This document shows, piece by piece, positions 25,177-35,263 of a stretch of 64,000 nt of DNA (its first letter is position 1; the number at the start of each line of letters is the position of its first letter). The position numbers were made by a program, and so were the translations under genes. The stretch is from Dactylosporangium fulvum (lineage in GTDB: Bacteria > Actinomycetota > Actinomycetes > Mycobacteriales > Micromonosporaceae), in assembly GCF_025137375.1 (NCBI RefSeq), contig NZ_CP073720.1, positions 4,860,501-4,924,500 on the forward strand. The letters run 5' to 3'. The notes under the pieces are model-generated. The model ran no database searches. It had not been told where the DNA came from and was given only the letters and a program-made list of their open reading frames with translations.

Positions 25177-27513
25177 GTGGCCCCGGTCGGGAACCTGCCG
25201 GTGGACATCGCGCTCTTCGTCGGCCGTGAGGAGGAACTGGCCCAAGCAGGTGGCCTGCTCAGTCGCGTCCGGCTGCTGACGCTCACCGGCCCGGGCGGCG
25301 TCGGCAAGACGCGGCTGGCGCTGCGGGTCGCCGCCCGCCTCCAAGAGGCGGTGCACGACGGCGTATGGATGATCGACCTCAGTGGCATCCCCGGGCCGAC
25401 GCCGGACACACCGGAGCGCCTCTACGCCCACATGGCGCTGGCCCTGCGCATCCAGTACCACGGGCCGGCGGGCCTGGATGTTCTGGTCGACCATCTCCGT
25501 ACCCGGCGGGTGCTGCTCGTGCTGGACAACTGCGAGCATCTGATCCCCGCCACCCACGTCTGCGTGACCGCGCTGCTGCGCGCCGCACCGTATGTACGCG
25601 TCCTGGCCACCTCACGCCAGCCGCTGGGCGTCGACGGCGAGCACACCCTCGTGGTGCCCCCGCTGCCGTTGGCGGACGCAATCGCCCTGTTCACCGCAGG
25701 CGCCACCGCGGCCGGGCACGCCGGCCGCGTCCCCACCGGGGCCGATGCGAATGCCGTCGCCGACCTGTGCCACCGCCTCGACGGACTGCCTCTGGCGATC
25801 AAGTTGGCCGCCGGCCGGATACGGACCTTGTCCGTCCGACAACTCCTGCACCGCCTCGACGACCGATTCCGCCTGCTCACCGACACCACCCTGCTCGCCG
25901 ACAGCCAGCGACATTCCACCCTGGAAGGGGTCGTGGAATGGAGCTACGAGCTGTGCACCGAGGCCGAACAGCAGCTGTGGGCCCGGGCGTCGGTATTCGC
26001 CCGCGCGTTCGATGTTGATGCGGCCGAAGCGGTCTGCGGCGGGGCGGGAATCGACCCGTTGGACGTCATCGACCTGGTCACCGGCCTGGTCGACAAGTCA
26101 GTCCTCACCGTCGACACGACCGCGACATCGGTACATAGTCCGGCGCGCTACTACCTGCTGGACACGCTGCGCGAGTACGGGCTCCGCAAGCTCGCCGACG
26201 CCGGCGACGAGCAGCGGGTGCGCGGCAGGCACCGCGACTACTACCGCGACCTGGTGGCCGACGGTGCCTCCGCCTGGTTCGCGCCGCACGAGCTCGAGTC
26301 CATGGCGGCGGTGTACCGGGAGGTGCCTGACATTCTGGCTGCGATTGACGAGTCCGTCACCCGGGGCGACCTGCCGACCGCCCGGACCATGTGCCGCGAC
26401 CTCGTCCGGGTAAGGGCGCCGTTTTTCTGGGGTTTTTTGGATCTGGCCGCTCAGCAACTCCGCCGTGTGCTGGACCTGTCCGACGCCGAGCGCGTGAACA
26501 GCGCCGAGGAAGCGGTCAACCTGTCATCCGCCGCGATGGCGGAGGCGTGGGTGGTGGCGACCCAGGGCAATCACGATCGCACCCGGACACTGTTGACGCT
26601 CGCCCACGACCTGCACCGCCGATGGGGACTCGACCCGACCGGGTCGGTCCTCTTCGTCGAGGGCGGCGGCGACGCGCTCCTCACCGGCAGTTACCGGGCC
26701 ATTGCGTTGCTGGAGGCAGCTCGCACCGCGTTCAGCGGCGATCCAGCCACCGCCACCGACCAGCACCAGGCGACCATGATGTGGGCGATGGCCAAGGTAT
26801 TTGCCGATGAGCCAGCGGCGGCTGTCGCGGCCAGCCAGGAGTACCTCGAGCAGTCCGAGAAGTCCCAGGCGCCATGGTCAATCTCCTGGGCGCTGTGGAC
26901 CGCCGCCCTGGCAGCGCTGCGAGTCGGCGATCAACGGGCGGCCACCGACTTCATCAGCCGCGGCCTGCGACTCCAACGCGACATGGATGAGCAGTGGGGC
27001 CTGACGTGGACCCTCGAGGCGTACGGGTGGATCATCGCTGCCGGACTCGACCAGGCCGACGACCCGCAGGGCGAGGCGGAGCGCGCCGCGTGGCTGCTGG
27101 GCGCCTCCAGTGCTCGCCAGCGCAAGCTCGGTGTCACCCTCGCCGGGCTACGACCGCTGGCGGACCGGCATGCCGTCGCCCGTGCACAGATCACCGCGGT
27201 GCTTGATGAGCTGGCGGTCGTCGCGGCGATGGCGGCTGGTGCTCGCGGCCACGCCCGGGCGGTACGCGTCGCGTTGGGCGAGCCAACTCCCCGCCGACCA
27301 ACCGCGTCAGGCACCGACAATCTCACCGACCGCGAGCGGGAGGTCGCCGTGTTGGTCGCCGAAGGCCGCACCAGCGCCCAGATCGGAGCCCAACTGCGCA
27401 TCAATCCACGTACTGTCGATGTGCACGTCGGCAACATCATGCGGAAACTTGGTCTACGCCGACGATCCAGAATCGCGGCGTGGATAGCTGCCCAGCCGGG
27501 CGGGCACGACTGA
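25177..27513 (+). CDS. Large ATP-binding LuxR-type transcriptional regulator
   Basis: This 778-residue regulator has a P-loop ATPase with Walker A GPGGVGKT at 38-45 and Walker B LLVLDNCEHL near 110. A winged-helix and helical linker follow (GLPLAIKLAAGRI). Next comes a TPR-like helical region about 350-690, then a C-terminal LuxR helix-turn-helix about 712-765 (LTDREREVAVLVAEGRTSAQ). It resembles the SARP/AfsR-LAL ATPase family without an N-terminal SARP DNA-binding domain. GTG at 25177 is the first start after the operator-like repeats. It stands beside the conservon block and may control it. Confidence 0.9.
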   Translation: MAPVGNLPVDIALFVGREEELAQAGGLLSRVRLLTLTGPGGVGKTRLALRVAARLQEAVHDGVWMIDLSGIPGPTPDTPERLYAHMALALRIQYHGPAGLDVLVDHLRTRRVLLVLDNCEHLIPATHVCVTALLRAAPYVRVLATSRQPLGVDGEHTLVVPPLPLADAIALFTAGATAAGHAGRVPTGADANAVADLCHRLDGLPLAIKLAAGRIRTLSVRQLLHRLDDRFRLLTDTTLLADSQRHSTLEGVVEWSYELCTEAEQQLWARASVFARAFDVDAAEAVCGGAGIDPLDVIDLVTGLVDKSVLTVDTTATSVHSPARYYLLDTLREYGLRKLADAGDEQRVRGRHRDYYRDLVADGASAWFAPHELESMAAVYREVPDILAAIDESVTRGDLPTARTMCRDLVRVRAPFFWGFLDLAAQQLRRVLDLSDAERVNSAEEAVNLSSAAMAEAWVVATQGNHDRTRTLLTLAHDLHRRWGLDPTGSVLFVEGGGDALLTGSYRAIALLEAARTAFSGDPATATDQHQATMMWAMAKVFADEPAAAVAASQEYLEQSEKSQAPWSISWALWTAALAALRVGDQRAATDFISRGLRLQRDMDEQWGLTWTLEAYGWIIAAGLDQADDPQGEAERAAWLLGASSARQRKLGVTLAGLRPLADRHAVARAQITAVLDELAVVAAMAAGARGHARAVRVALGEPTPRRPTASGTDNLTDREREVAVLVAEGRTSAQIGAQLRINPRTVDVHVGNIMRKLGLRRRSRIAAWIAAQPGGHD

Positions 27514-27532
27514 CGACCAACCAGCAGGCGGC

Positions 27533-28015
27533 TCAGTTGAACGCGGCGAACATGCCGGGCTCGTAGGAACCGCCCTTCTGGTGCACGATCACGGCCAGCC
27601 GGTTGGCCGCGTTGATCAGGGCGACCAGGGCGACCAGCGCGGCGATCTGGTCGTCGTCGTAGTGTTCGCGTACCCGGGCCCAGGTCTCGTCGGACACGCC
27701 GCGGCCGGCGTCGGCGAGCCGGGTGCCCTCTTCGGCGAGCGCCAGCGCGGCCTGCTCGGCCTCGGTGAACACGGTGGACTCGCGCCAGGCGGCGACCAGG
27801 TTGAGCCGGACCGCGGATTCACCGGCGGCCGCGGCTTCCTTGGTGTGCATGTCGATGCACCAACCGCAGCCGTTGATCTGGCTGGCGCGCAGGCTCACCA
27901 GTTCCTGGGTGGCCTTCGGCAGCGGCGACTGGTCGATCACCAGGCCGGCGTTGGCGAACCGCTTGGCGAACTTGCGGCCGATCTCGTTGGTGAACAGGTC
28001 GATGCGGGGTTCCAT
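27533..28015 (-). CDS. AhpD-like carboxymuconolactone-decarboxylase-family protein
   Basis: This 160-residue protein has the alkylhydroperoxidase AhpD core motif Cys50-x2-Cys53 with His57 (CGWCIDMH). The family reduces peroxides or acts as a thiol-based oxidoreductase. ATG at 28015 has GAGGACG upstream. It is convergent with the LuxR regulator gene (19-bp gap). No ahpC gene is adjacent, so it probably acts alone or uses a distant partner. Confidence 0.87.
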   Translation of the reverse strand: MEPRIDLFTNEIGRKFAKRFANAGLVIDQSPLPKATQELVSLRASQINGCGWCIDMHTKEAAAAGESAVRLNLVAAWRESTVFTEAEQAALALAEEGTRLADAGRGVSDETWARVREHYDDDQIAALVALVALINAANRLAVIVHQKGGSYEPGMFAAFN

Positions 28016-28213
28016 GACGTCGTCCTCACTCTTGTGTTGCGTGCTGCTGCACTGGACGAACACAAGATGCCGGCGACCCGATCCGTGTGACAGCACGGTG
28101 ATGTGACGTGAGCCACCGGCAGGCGGACAGGCGAGGACCGTCCCGAAATCAGTTGTCGTACTACCACCAGCCTGCTCTCAGCAGTGCGTTTCGGTGGCGG
28201 TTCGGGGCCTACG

Positions 28214-28241
28214 ACCCTGGCCGGGCCGGTCCGGCCAGGGT
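28214..28241 (-). terminator. Hairpin after the PPOX-fold gene
   Basis: Perfect 11-bp arms ACCCTGGCCGG (28214-28224) and CCGGCCAGGGT (28231-28241) enclose six bases. It lies 23 bp past the stop of the minus-strand PPOX gene, at the end of the dipeptide-transporter operon. Confidence 0.6.
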
Positions 28242-28263
28242 GCGCGGTGGGCGAGACGGGGAA

Positions 28264-28730
28264 TCAGCGCACCGCGTTGCGCCAGATGACCTTCTTCGGC
28301 GTGATGCGGATGACGACCCGGTCGTTGTCGGCGTTGATCCGGGCCCAGCGGACCGTCGCCTCGTCCTCGTGGAGGTACTTGAGCAGCACCGGCCAGGACT
28401 CCTCGCGCACGGTCGGGCCGTCCACGATCTCGGCGGTGCCGAACATGGTCACGTACGTGCCGCTGATCTGGTCGTCCACGCAGACGCTGACCCGGGGGTC
28501 GCGGCGGATGTTGCGCACCTTGAGCGTCCAGCCGGGGCTGCTGATCCGGACGACCTGGCCGTCCCAGTGGTACCAGGCCGGGGTGGCCTGGGGGCTGCCG
28601 TCGGCGCGGTTGGTGGCGAGCACGGCGTTGCGCATCCGGGCCAGGAAGTCGGCCATCTGCTCGTCGCCGAAGGCGAACGTGGGCGGGGCGGCGGCCGCGG
28701 TGCGGGGTACCTCGGCGATCTCGAACTGGC

Positions 28731-28734
<4 letters not shown>
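28264..28734 (-). CDS. Pyridoxamine-5'-phosphate-oxidase-fold (PPOX) protein, FMN or F420 type
   Basis: This 156-residue split-barrel protein shows NAVLATNRADGSPQATPAWY at the start of the barrel, then VRISSPGWTLKVRNIRRDP and VSVCVDDQ, typical of small PPOX flavin- or F420-binding reductases. Its ATG overlaps the stop of the DppF-type ATPase gene (ATGA), so it is the last gene of the peptide-importer operon. The reaction is unknown. An F420-binding role is possible because many actinobacterial members are F420-dependent. Confidence 0.82.
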
Positions 28735-29803
<1,069 letters not shown>

Positions 29804-29807
<4 letters not shown>

Positions 29808-30778
29808 AGCAGCCATCCTTCTGGTTCGGTGGCGTGGCAACGCGCGTCGTGACCGGTGCCGCGCCGGCTCAGCGCCGGCTCGGCCCGCAGGCACATCGGC
29901 CGCGCGTGGGAGCAGCGGGGGGCGAAGTGGCAGCCGTCGATGGCCTTGCCGAGGTCCGGTGGGCCGCCCTCGATCGGGACCAGGCGTTCGTCGTCGGACA
30001 GCGTCGGCAATGCGTCGAGCAGGCCCCAGCTGTAGGGCATCTTCGGCGTGTAGAACAGGTCGTCGACCGCACCGACCTCGACGACCTGGCCGGCGTACAT
30101 CACCGCGATCCGGTCGCAGATCCCGGCCGCGATCCCCAGGTTGTGCGTGATCAGCAGGACCGCGGTGCCGGTCTCGCTGCTGAGCTCCTGGATCAGTTCG
30201 AGGATCTGGGCCTGGATCGTCACGTCCAGCGCGGTGGTGGGCTCGTCGGCGATGAGCAGCCGGGGCGTGCAGGACAGTGCGATCGCGATCATGACCCGTT
30301 GCCGCATGCCGCCGCTGAGCTGGTGCGGATAGTCGTCCAGCCGCAGCCGGGGGCTCGGGATGCCCACCCGCGCCAGCAGTTCGGCGGCGCGTTCGCGGGC
30401 GTCGCGCCGGTTGAGGCCGAGATGCTGCCGCAACGGCTCGGCGACCTGCATCCCGATGGTGTACACGGGGTTGAGGCTGGTCGACGGGTCCTGGAAGACG
30501 AAGCCGATCCGGTGCCCGCGGACGTCGCGCATGCCCGCCTCGGGCAGGGTGAGCAGGTCCTGCCCGTCGAAGACGATCTCGCCGGCGGTGACCCGGGCGT
30601 CGGCCGGCAGAAGCCGGGCGATGCTGCGCGCGGTCATCGTCTTGCCGCAGCCGGACTCGCCGACCAGGCCGAGGGTCTGCCCGGCCTCGATGCTGAAGCT
30701 CACGTCCTGCACCGCCCGGACCGGGGCCGGGCCGGAGCCGATCTCGGTGGACAGTCCGCGTACCTGGAGCAGGGCCAT
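29804..30778 (-). CDS. Oligopeptide/dipeptide ABC transporter ATPase, DppD/OppD type
   Basis: This ATPase has 324 residues: Walker A GESGCGKT near 40, Q-loop FVFQDPSTSLNP, signature LSGGMRQRV and Walker B LLIADEPTTALD, with the oligo_HPY C-terminal segment (GCHFAPRC). It starts one base after the DppC stop. It pairs with the DppF-type ATPase as a heterodimer. Confidence 0.92.
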
Positions 30779-30779
30779 C

Positions 30780-31607
30780 TCAGTCTCCCCTCGTCCGCGA
30801 TGTCGGGTCGATGAGATCGCGCAGGCCGTCGCCGAGCAGGTTGAGGGCCAGCACCACCAGCGCGACGGCGACGCCCGGCACCACGGTCAGCCACCAGCCG
30901 AGCCGCATGTAGGCCCGGGCGTCGCTGAGCATGACGCCCCACTCCGGGGTCGGTGGGGCGGCGCCGAGACCGAGGAAGGACAGCGCGGAGCCGATGAGGA
31001 TGGCCGTGGCGATGGTGGTGGTGGTGAGGACGAGCATCGGCCCGAGGATGTTCGGCAGCACGTGCCGGAGCAGGATCCGCCGGTGGGTGCAGCCCATGGC
31101 GACGGCGGCCTTGACGTACGGGCGGACCATCACGCTGAGCACGGAGGCGCGGGCGACCCGGGCGAAGACCGGCACGGTGGCGACCCCGACGGCGATGATG
31201 ACGTTGGTGACGCTGCCGCCCAGGATGGCCACGATGCCGAGGGCGAGGAGCACCGCAGGGAAGGCCAGCAGGATGTCCATGAACGCGACGGCGCTGAGGT
31301 CGACGGCCCGGCCGAAGTAACCGGCCAGGCAGCCGACGGTACCGCCGATGACCAGTCCGAAGAGGACGGCGAAGAGGCCGGTGGCCAGGGTGAGGTGGCC
31401 GCCGGCCAGGATCCGGCTGAGGATGTCGCGGCCGAACTGGTCGGTCCCGAACGGGTAGGACCAGCTCGGACTCTCCAGGCGGGCCCGCGGGTCGAGCGCG
31501 GTCGGGTCGTGCGGGGTCGCGATCATGCCGATGAGGCTGGCCACGACGACCACGGCGAGCAGCACCGCGCCGATGGCGAAGCTCGGGTGCCGCAGATAGC
31601 GTTTCAT
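30780..31607 (-). CDS. Oligopeptide/dipeptide ABC transporter permease, DppC type
   Basis: This membrane subunit has 275 residues and about six helices. The periplasmic segment SYPFGTDQFGRDILSRI and the EAA-like stretch VRPYVKAAVAMGCTHRRILL are family markers. Its ATG overlaps the DppB stop by 4 bp. Confidence 0.92.
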   Translation of the reverse strand: MKRYLRHPSFAIGAVLLAVVVVASLIGMIATPHDPTALDPRARLESPSWSYPFGTDQFGRDILSRILAGGHLTLATGLFAVLFGLVIGGTVGCLAGYFGRAVDLSAVAFMDILLAFPAVLLALGIVAILGGSVTNVIIAVGVATVPVFARVARASVLSVMVRPYVKAAVAMGCTHRRILLRHVLPNILGPMLVLTTTTIATAILIGSALSFLGLGAAPPTPEWGVMLSDARAYMRLGWWLTVVPGVAVALVVLALNLLGDGLRDLIDPTSRTRGD

Positions 31608-32539
31608 GACGCTGTACCCCCGTGCCGGATGCGCGGGTCGACCACGGTGTAGAGCAGGTCGACGACGAGGTTGATCAGGACGTAGCTGACCGTCGCGAAC
31701 AGGACCGTGCCCTGCACGATCGGGAAGTCGCGGTTGGTGATGCCGGACAGCAGCAGTTGCCCGATCCCGTGCCGGGTGAAGATCGTCTCGACGACGACCG
31801 CGCCCGCCAGCAGGTTGCCGATCTGCAGCCCGACGATGGTGAGCACCGGGATGACCGCGTTACGCATGGCGTGCACGCCGATGACCCGCTGCTCCCGCAT
31901 GCCCTTGCTGCGGGCGGCGACGACGTAGTCGTGGTTGAGCACCTCGAGCAGCGAACCGCGCAGGAAGCGGGCGATGATGCAGGCCGCCCCGATAGCCAGG
32001 GTCACCGCCGGCAGGATGATCGCGCCGGGCCGGTCGGCCCCGATGGCCGGCAGCCACCGCAGGTTCACCGCGAACACCAGCAGCAGGATCATGCCGAGCC
32101 AGAACGTCGGCACCGACAGGCCCAGCGTGGCCAGGCCCATCAGCGCGGTGTCGACCTTGGACCCGCGCTTGAGCGCGGACACCGTGCCGATGAGCGAGCC
32201 GAGGACCACCGCGATGGCCATCGCGGCCAGCATGAGCAGGATGGTCTGCGGGATGTTCTGCAGCACGAGGTCGAGCACCGGCCGCTGGTAGCGGTACGAG
32301 TAGCCGAGGTCGCCCTGCAGGGCCCGGCCCATGAAGCTCAGGTACTGCTCCCACAGCGGGCGGTCGAACCCGTACTGGGCGCGCAGCTGTTGGCGGGTCT
32401 CCTCGCTCACCGGCACGTCGCCGACGACGGCCGTGACCGGGTCGCCCGGGGTGAGGTACAGGCTCAGGAAGACCAGTACCGACACCCCGAGCAACACGGG
32501 GACCAACAGCGCGATGCGCTGCAGGATGTAGCGTGTCAC
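31604..32539 (-). CDS. Oligopeptide/dipeptide ABC transporter permease, DppB type
   Basis: This membrane subunit has 311 residues. It opens with MTRYILQRIALLVPVLLGVS, the usual DppB start. The extracytoplasmic YGFDRPLWEQYLSFM segment and EAA loop (NHDYVVAARSKGM) follow. GTG at 32539 overlaps the binding-protein stop (GTGA). Confidence 0.92.
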   Translation of the reverse strand: MTRYILQRIALLVPVLLGVSVLVFLSLYLTPGDPVTAVVGDVPVSEETRQQLRAQYGFDRPLWEQYLSFMGRALQGDLGYSYRYQRPVLDLVLQNIPQTILLMLAAMAIAVVLGSLIGTVSALKRGSKVDTALMGLATLGLSVPTFWLGMILLLVFAVNLRWLPAIGADRPGAIILPAVTLAIGAACIIARFLRGSLLEVLNHDYVVAARSKGMREQRVIGVHAMRNAVIPVLTIVGLQIGNLLAGAVVVETIFTRHGIGQLLLSGITNRDFPIVQGTVLFATVSYVLINLVVDLLYTVVDPRIRHGGTAS

Positions 32540-34155
32540 GGGTTGAGCCAGAGATCGGCGTAGTAGGGATACGCGAGCACGTTGGTGTGCAGGTTGCCCA
32601 CCCTCGAGCTGACCCCGTACAGGAAGGCGCCCTGGTAGATCGGGTAGATCAGGGCCTTGTCCATGATCGTGGTCTGGAGGTCGCCGAGGATCTGGTTGCG
32701 CTTGGCGACGTCCGTCTCGACCGCCTGCTTGCTCAGCAGGTCGTCGATCTGGGTGTCCTTGATGCGGGACCAGTCGAACCCGCCGTAGTTCTTCGAGCTG
32801 TAGAAGAGCTGGATGCCGGACGGGTCGCTGTCGACCAGGCCCGTGATGCCGCCCGTGCCCTCGCCCTTGCCGTTGGCGTCGGTCGCGGCGGCGGCGGCGC
32901 GGATGTCCACCGCCACATCGAATCCGAGCGGCTTGAGCAGGCCCTGGATGGCGGTGGCGATCGGGTTGAACTGTGCGTGGGTGATGATCTTCAACGCGAG
33001 GCGGGTGCCGTTCTTGCTGCGGAAGCCGTCGCTGCCCATCGTCCAGCCGGCCCCGTCGAGCAGGCTCTCGGCCTTCGCCTTGTCGTACGGGTACTTGCCC
33101 TCCACCGACTTCGAGTAGCCGATGGTACGCGGGGAGATCGGGCCCTCGGCCGGCGTGTAGATCCCGAACAGGGCGGTGTTGATGAGGTCGGTACGGCTGA
33201 TCCCGTACTGGATCGCCTGCCGGACCGCGAGGTCGTCGGTCGGGGCGCGCTCGGTGTTGAGGAACAGCGACAGCGAGCCGCCGCTCCACGGTGCGGCCAC
33301 CATGGTCAGATCGCTGCCCTTGCTCTTGAGCAGGGAGAAGTCGGCCGCCGGCATGTTCCAGGCGATCTGCACGTCACCGCTCTGGACGGCCGCCGACCGT
33401 GCCCCGTCGTCCGGCACGATCTTGAAGATGAGCTTGTCCAGGTAGGCCTTCCCCTGGTGCAGGAACGACGGCCCCCAGGCGTAGTCGGCCGTGCGCTGCA
33501 GGGTGACGTGGTCGCCGGTCACCCACTCCACGAACGACATCGGGCCGGTGCCCACCGGGTGCTGGCCGTAGCTGGCGCCGTGCTTGGCGACCGCCGCCGG
33601 GGACACGATCGCCAGCCAGTGCTGGCTCAGTGAGTTGAGCAGCGACGGGTAGGGCGAGGAGTACGTGAGCTCGACCGTGGTCGGGTCGACCGCGGTCACC
33701 GTCTTCAGTGGACCGAGCTTGGCCCGGGCGACCGGCGACTTGAACGAGGTGTCGAGGATCCGCTCGAAGTTGAACTTCACCGCCTCGGCGTTGAAGTCGG
33801 TGCCGTCCTGGAACTTCACGCCGGTACGCAGCTTGAAGGTCGTGGTCAGGCCGTCGGGCGAGGTTGTCCAGGACGACGCCAGACCGCCGACGTATTCGCC
33901 GTTGGACGGGTCGAGCCACACCAGCGGGTCGTAGATCTGCATGAACACTTGATGCGCGGCCGCTTGGGCGGCGCCGGCGGGATCGAGGCTGTCCGGCTCG
34001 GCGGAGAGCGCCACGCTGAGCGTGCCACCGTCGACGGGCGTGCCGCCGCCCCGGTGCTCATCGGTGGGATCTGAACTGCACGCGGCGGCGGTGAGCAGGA
34101 CGGCCAAGCCGCCGATGACCATCCGCCGAAGTCTGTGCCACGAGCGAAGTGACAT
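32536..34155 (-). CDS. Oligopeptide/dipeptide ABC transporter substrate-binding lipoprotein, DppA type
   Basis: This family-5 receptor has about 539 residues. The lipoprotein signal ends LTAAAC (Cys near 26). The mature domain shows LSAEPDSLDPAGAAQ, typical of DppA/OppA proteins. It is the first gene of the importer operon A-B-C-D-F-PPOX. The start is uncertain: ATG at 34155 directly abuts GGAGG with no spacer, and the in-frame Met eleven codons later has no better site. The ligand is probably a peptide-like or glutathione-like compound. Confidence 0.9.
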   Translation of the reverse strand: MSLRSWHRLRRMVIGGLAVLLTAAACSSDPTDEHRGGGTPVDGGTLSVALSAEPDSLDPAGAAQAAAHQVFMQIYDPLVWLDPSNGEYVGGLASSWTTSPDGLTTTFKLRTGVKFQDGTDFNAEAVKFNFERILDTSFKSPVARAKLGPLKTVTAVDPTTVELTYSSPYPSLLNSLSQHWLAIVSPAAVAKHGASYGQHPVGTGPMSFVEWVTGDHVTLQRTADYAWGPSFLHQGKAYLDKLIFKIVPDDGARSAAVQSGDVQIAWNMPAADFSLLKSKGSDLTMVAAPWSGGSLSLFLNTERAPTDDLAVRQAIQYGISRTDLINTALFGIYTPAEGPISPRTIGYSKSVEGKYPYDKAKAESLLDGAGWTMGSDGFRSKNGTRLALKIITHAQFNPIATAIQGLLKPLGFDVAVDIRAAAAATDANGKGEGTGGITGLVDSDPSGIQLFYSSKNYGGFDWSRIKDTQIDDLLSKQAVETDVAKRNQILGDLQTTIMDKALIYPIYQGAFLYGVSSRVGNLHTNVLAYPYYADLWLNP

Positions 34156-34252
34156 CCTCCAGAACCTCCTCGTCCGAGCCGTCGTGGGGGTCGGGACCGG
34201 CCCGAGCCCGACTCCGTACGCTGACGGAGGCGACCCGATATTCGATGACGAG

Positions 34253-34281
34253 AAGCTACTGTGAAGATGGAACGGTCTCAA
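34253..34281 (-). promoter_or_regulatory. Putative sigma-70-type promoter of the dipeptide ABC operon
   Basis: On the minus strand TTGAGA (34281-34276) and TAGCTT (34258-34253) are separated by exactly 17 bp, about 100 bp upstream of the receptor start. The match is moderate and based only on sequence. Confidence 0.4.
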
Positions 34282-34295
34282 GGCGTTCCGGGTCA

Positions 34296-34308
34296 AATTT
34301 CGAAAGTT
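34296..34308. promoter_or_regulatory. Putative GntR-regulator site upstream of the dipeptide ABC operon
   Basis: AATTTCGAAAGTT contains the palindrome TTTCGAAA just upstream of the predicted -35. Related sites lie at 35171-35189, 35225-35238 and 36174-36186 around the GntR and FAH-fold genes. Confidence 0.5.
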
Positions 34309-34415
34309 GTTACCGCTGTCGAATAGACTCTTCGTCCGGATGTACGGGTTCGCGGGGGTTCGTGAGCCGGCGGACGCCAGCCGTCAGGGTGGCTGCCCGC
34401 CGGGCTCTCAGACGG

Positions 34416-35132
34416 TCAGGCCCTGGTGGACCGGGGCGTCGCGTTGGCTTCGCGGTCCGGGGTCAGGTCTTCGGGCGCGTTGGCCAGCAGGGCGCGTGTC
34501 GTGTACTGGATGTGGTCGGCCAGCACCCGCTCGGCCCGCTCCGTGTCCCGGGCCAGGACGGCGTCCCGCAGGGCGGTGTGTTCGCCCAGGATGTCGCGGT
34601 CGTTCTCGCCGCCCAGGTGGCGCGACCAGCGCCGGTACAACTCGGCCGCGTCCCGCAGCGATCCGGCGAAGTCGCGCAGCCGCCGGCTCGGGCAGCCCTC
34701 GAGCACGGCCGCGTGGAACGTCGCATGGGCCGCCGCCCAGTCCTCGTTCACCGTTGCCGGTTGCTCGTTCGCCAGTTCGGGCGTGTTGGCCAGGGTGTGG
34801 AACGCCGCCACCACCCGGGACTCCCAGGCGAGGTCGCCGTGGGCCATGGCGTGGCGCAGGCACAGCGTCTCGATGTCGACGCGGGTCGCGGTCAGGTCCA
34901 GGAGGTCGGCCTCGGACACCTGGGTGACCCGGTAGCCGTGTTGGGCCTCGGACTGCACCAGACCCTGTTCGACCAGGCGGGACAGCGCCTCCCGGAGCAC
35001 GCCGACACTGGTTCCGTAACGTGCGCCCAGGTCGGCGAAGGGAAGTCGCTGCCCGGGCAGCAGCCGTCCGGCAAGGATGTCGGCCCGAAGGGCGACGTAG
35101 ATGCGCTCGGCCCGAGTTTCACTACGTGGCAT
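34416..35132 (-). CDS. GntR-family regulator, FadR (FCD) subgroup
   Basis: This regulator has 238 residues. An N-terminal winged helix about 5-70 contains LPFADLGARYGTSVGVLREA. A helical FCD ligand domain spans about 80-215, with the metal-site-type HATFHAAVLEG segment. ATG at 35132 follows family length. It lies between the dipeptide ABC operon and an FAH-fold enzyme, all on the minus strand, and related palindromic sites precede each of the three units, so it is the likely local controller. Confidence 0.9.
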   Translation of the reverse strand: MPRSETRAERIYVALRADILAGRLLPGQRLPFADLGARYGTSVGVLREALSRLVEQGLVQSEAQHGYRVTQVSEADLLDLTATRVDIETLCLRHAMAHGDLAWESRVVAAFHTLANTPELANEQPATVNEDWAAAHATFHAAVLEGCPSRRLRDFAGSLRDAAELYRRWSRHLGGENDRDILGEHTALRDAVLARDTERAERVLADHIQYTTRALLANAPEDLTPDREANATPRSTRA

Positions 35133-35170
35133 GGCTTGAGAGTGTAGGACCGTTTTGAGACGAAGCCACA

Positions 35171-35189
35171 ATCTCGAAAGTTACGAGAT
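35171..35189. promoter_or_regulatory. Inverted repeat upstream of the GntR gene
   Basis: ATCTCG and CGAGAT are perfect arms separated by AAAGTTA, 39-57 bp before the GntR start. The core CGAAAGTTA resembles the 34296-34308 site. It is likely an autoregulatory operator. Confidence 0.55.
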
Positions 35190-35224
35190 CTTCGCCATGT
35201 TTCACAGTCGAGCTGTTCAGCCAC

Positions 35225-35238
35225 AATATTCGAAAATC
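35225..35238. promoter_or_regulatory. Second TTCGAAA site in the GntR-FAH gap
   Basis: AATATTCGAAAATC shares TTCGAAAATC with the site at 36177-36186 before the FAH-fold gene. It sits in the 131-bp gap upstream of the GntR gene. Confidence 0.45.
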
Positions 35239-35263
35239 TATTGACAAGTCGAAGACCAGCGGC

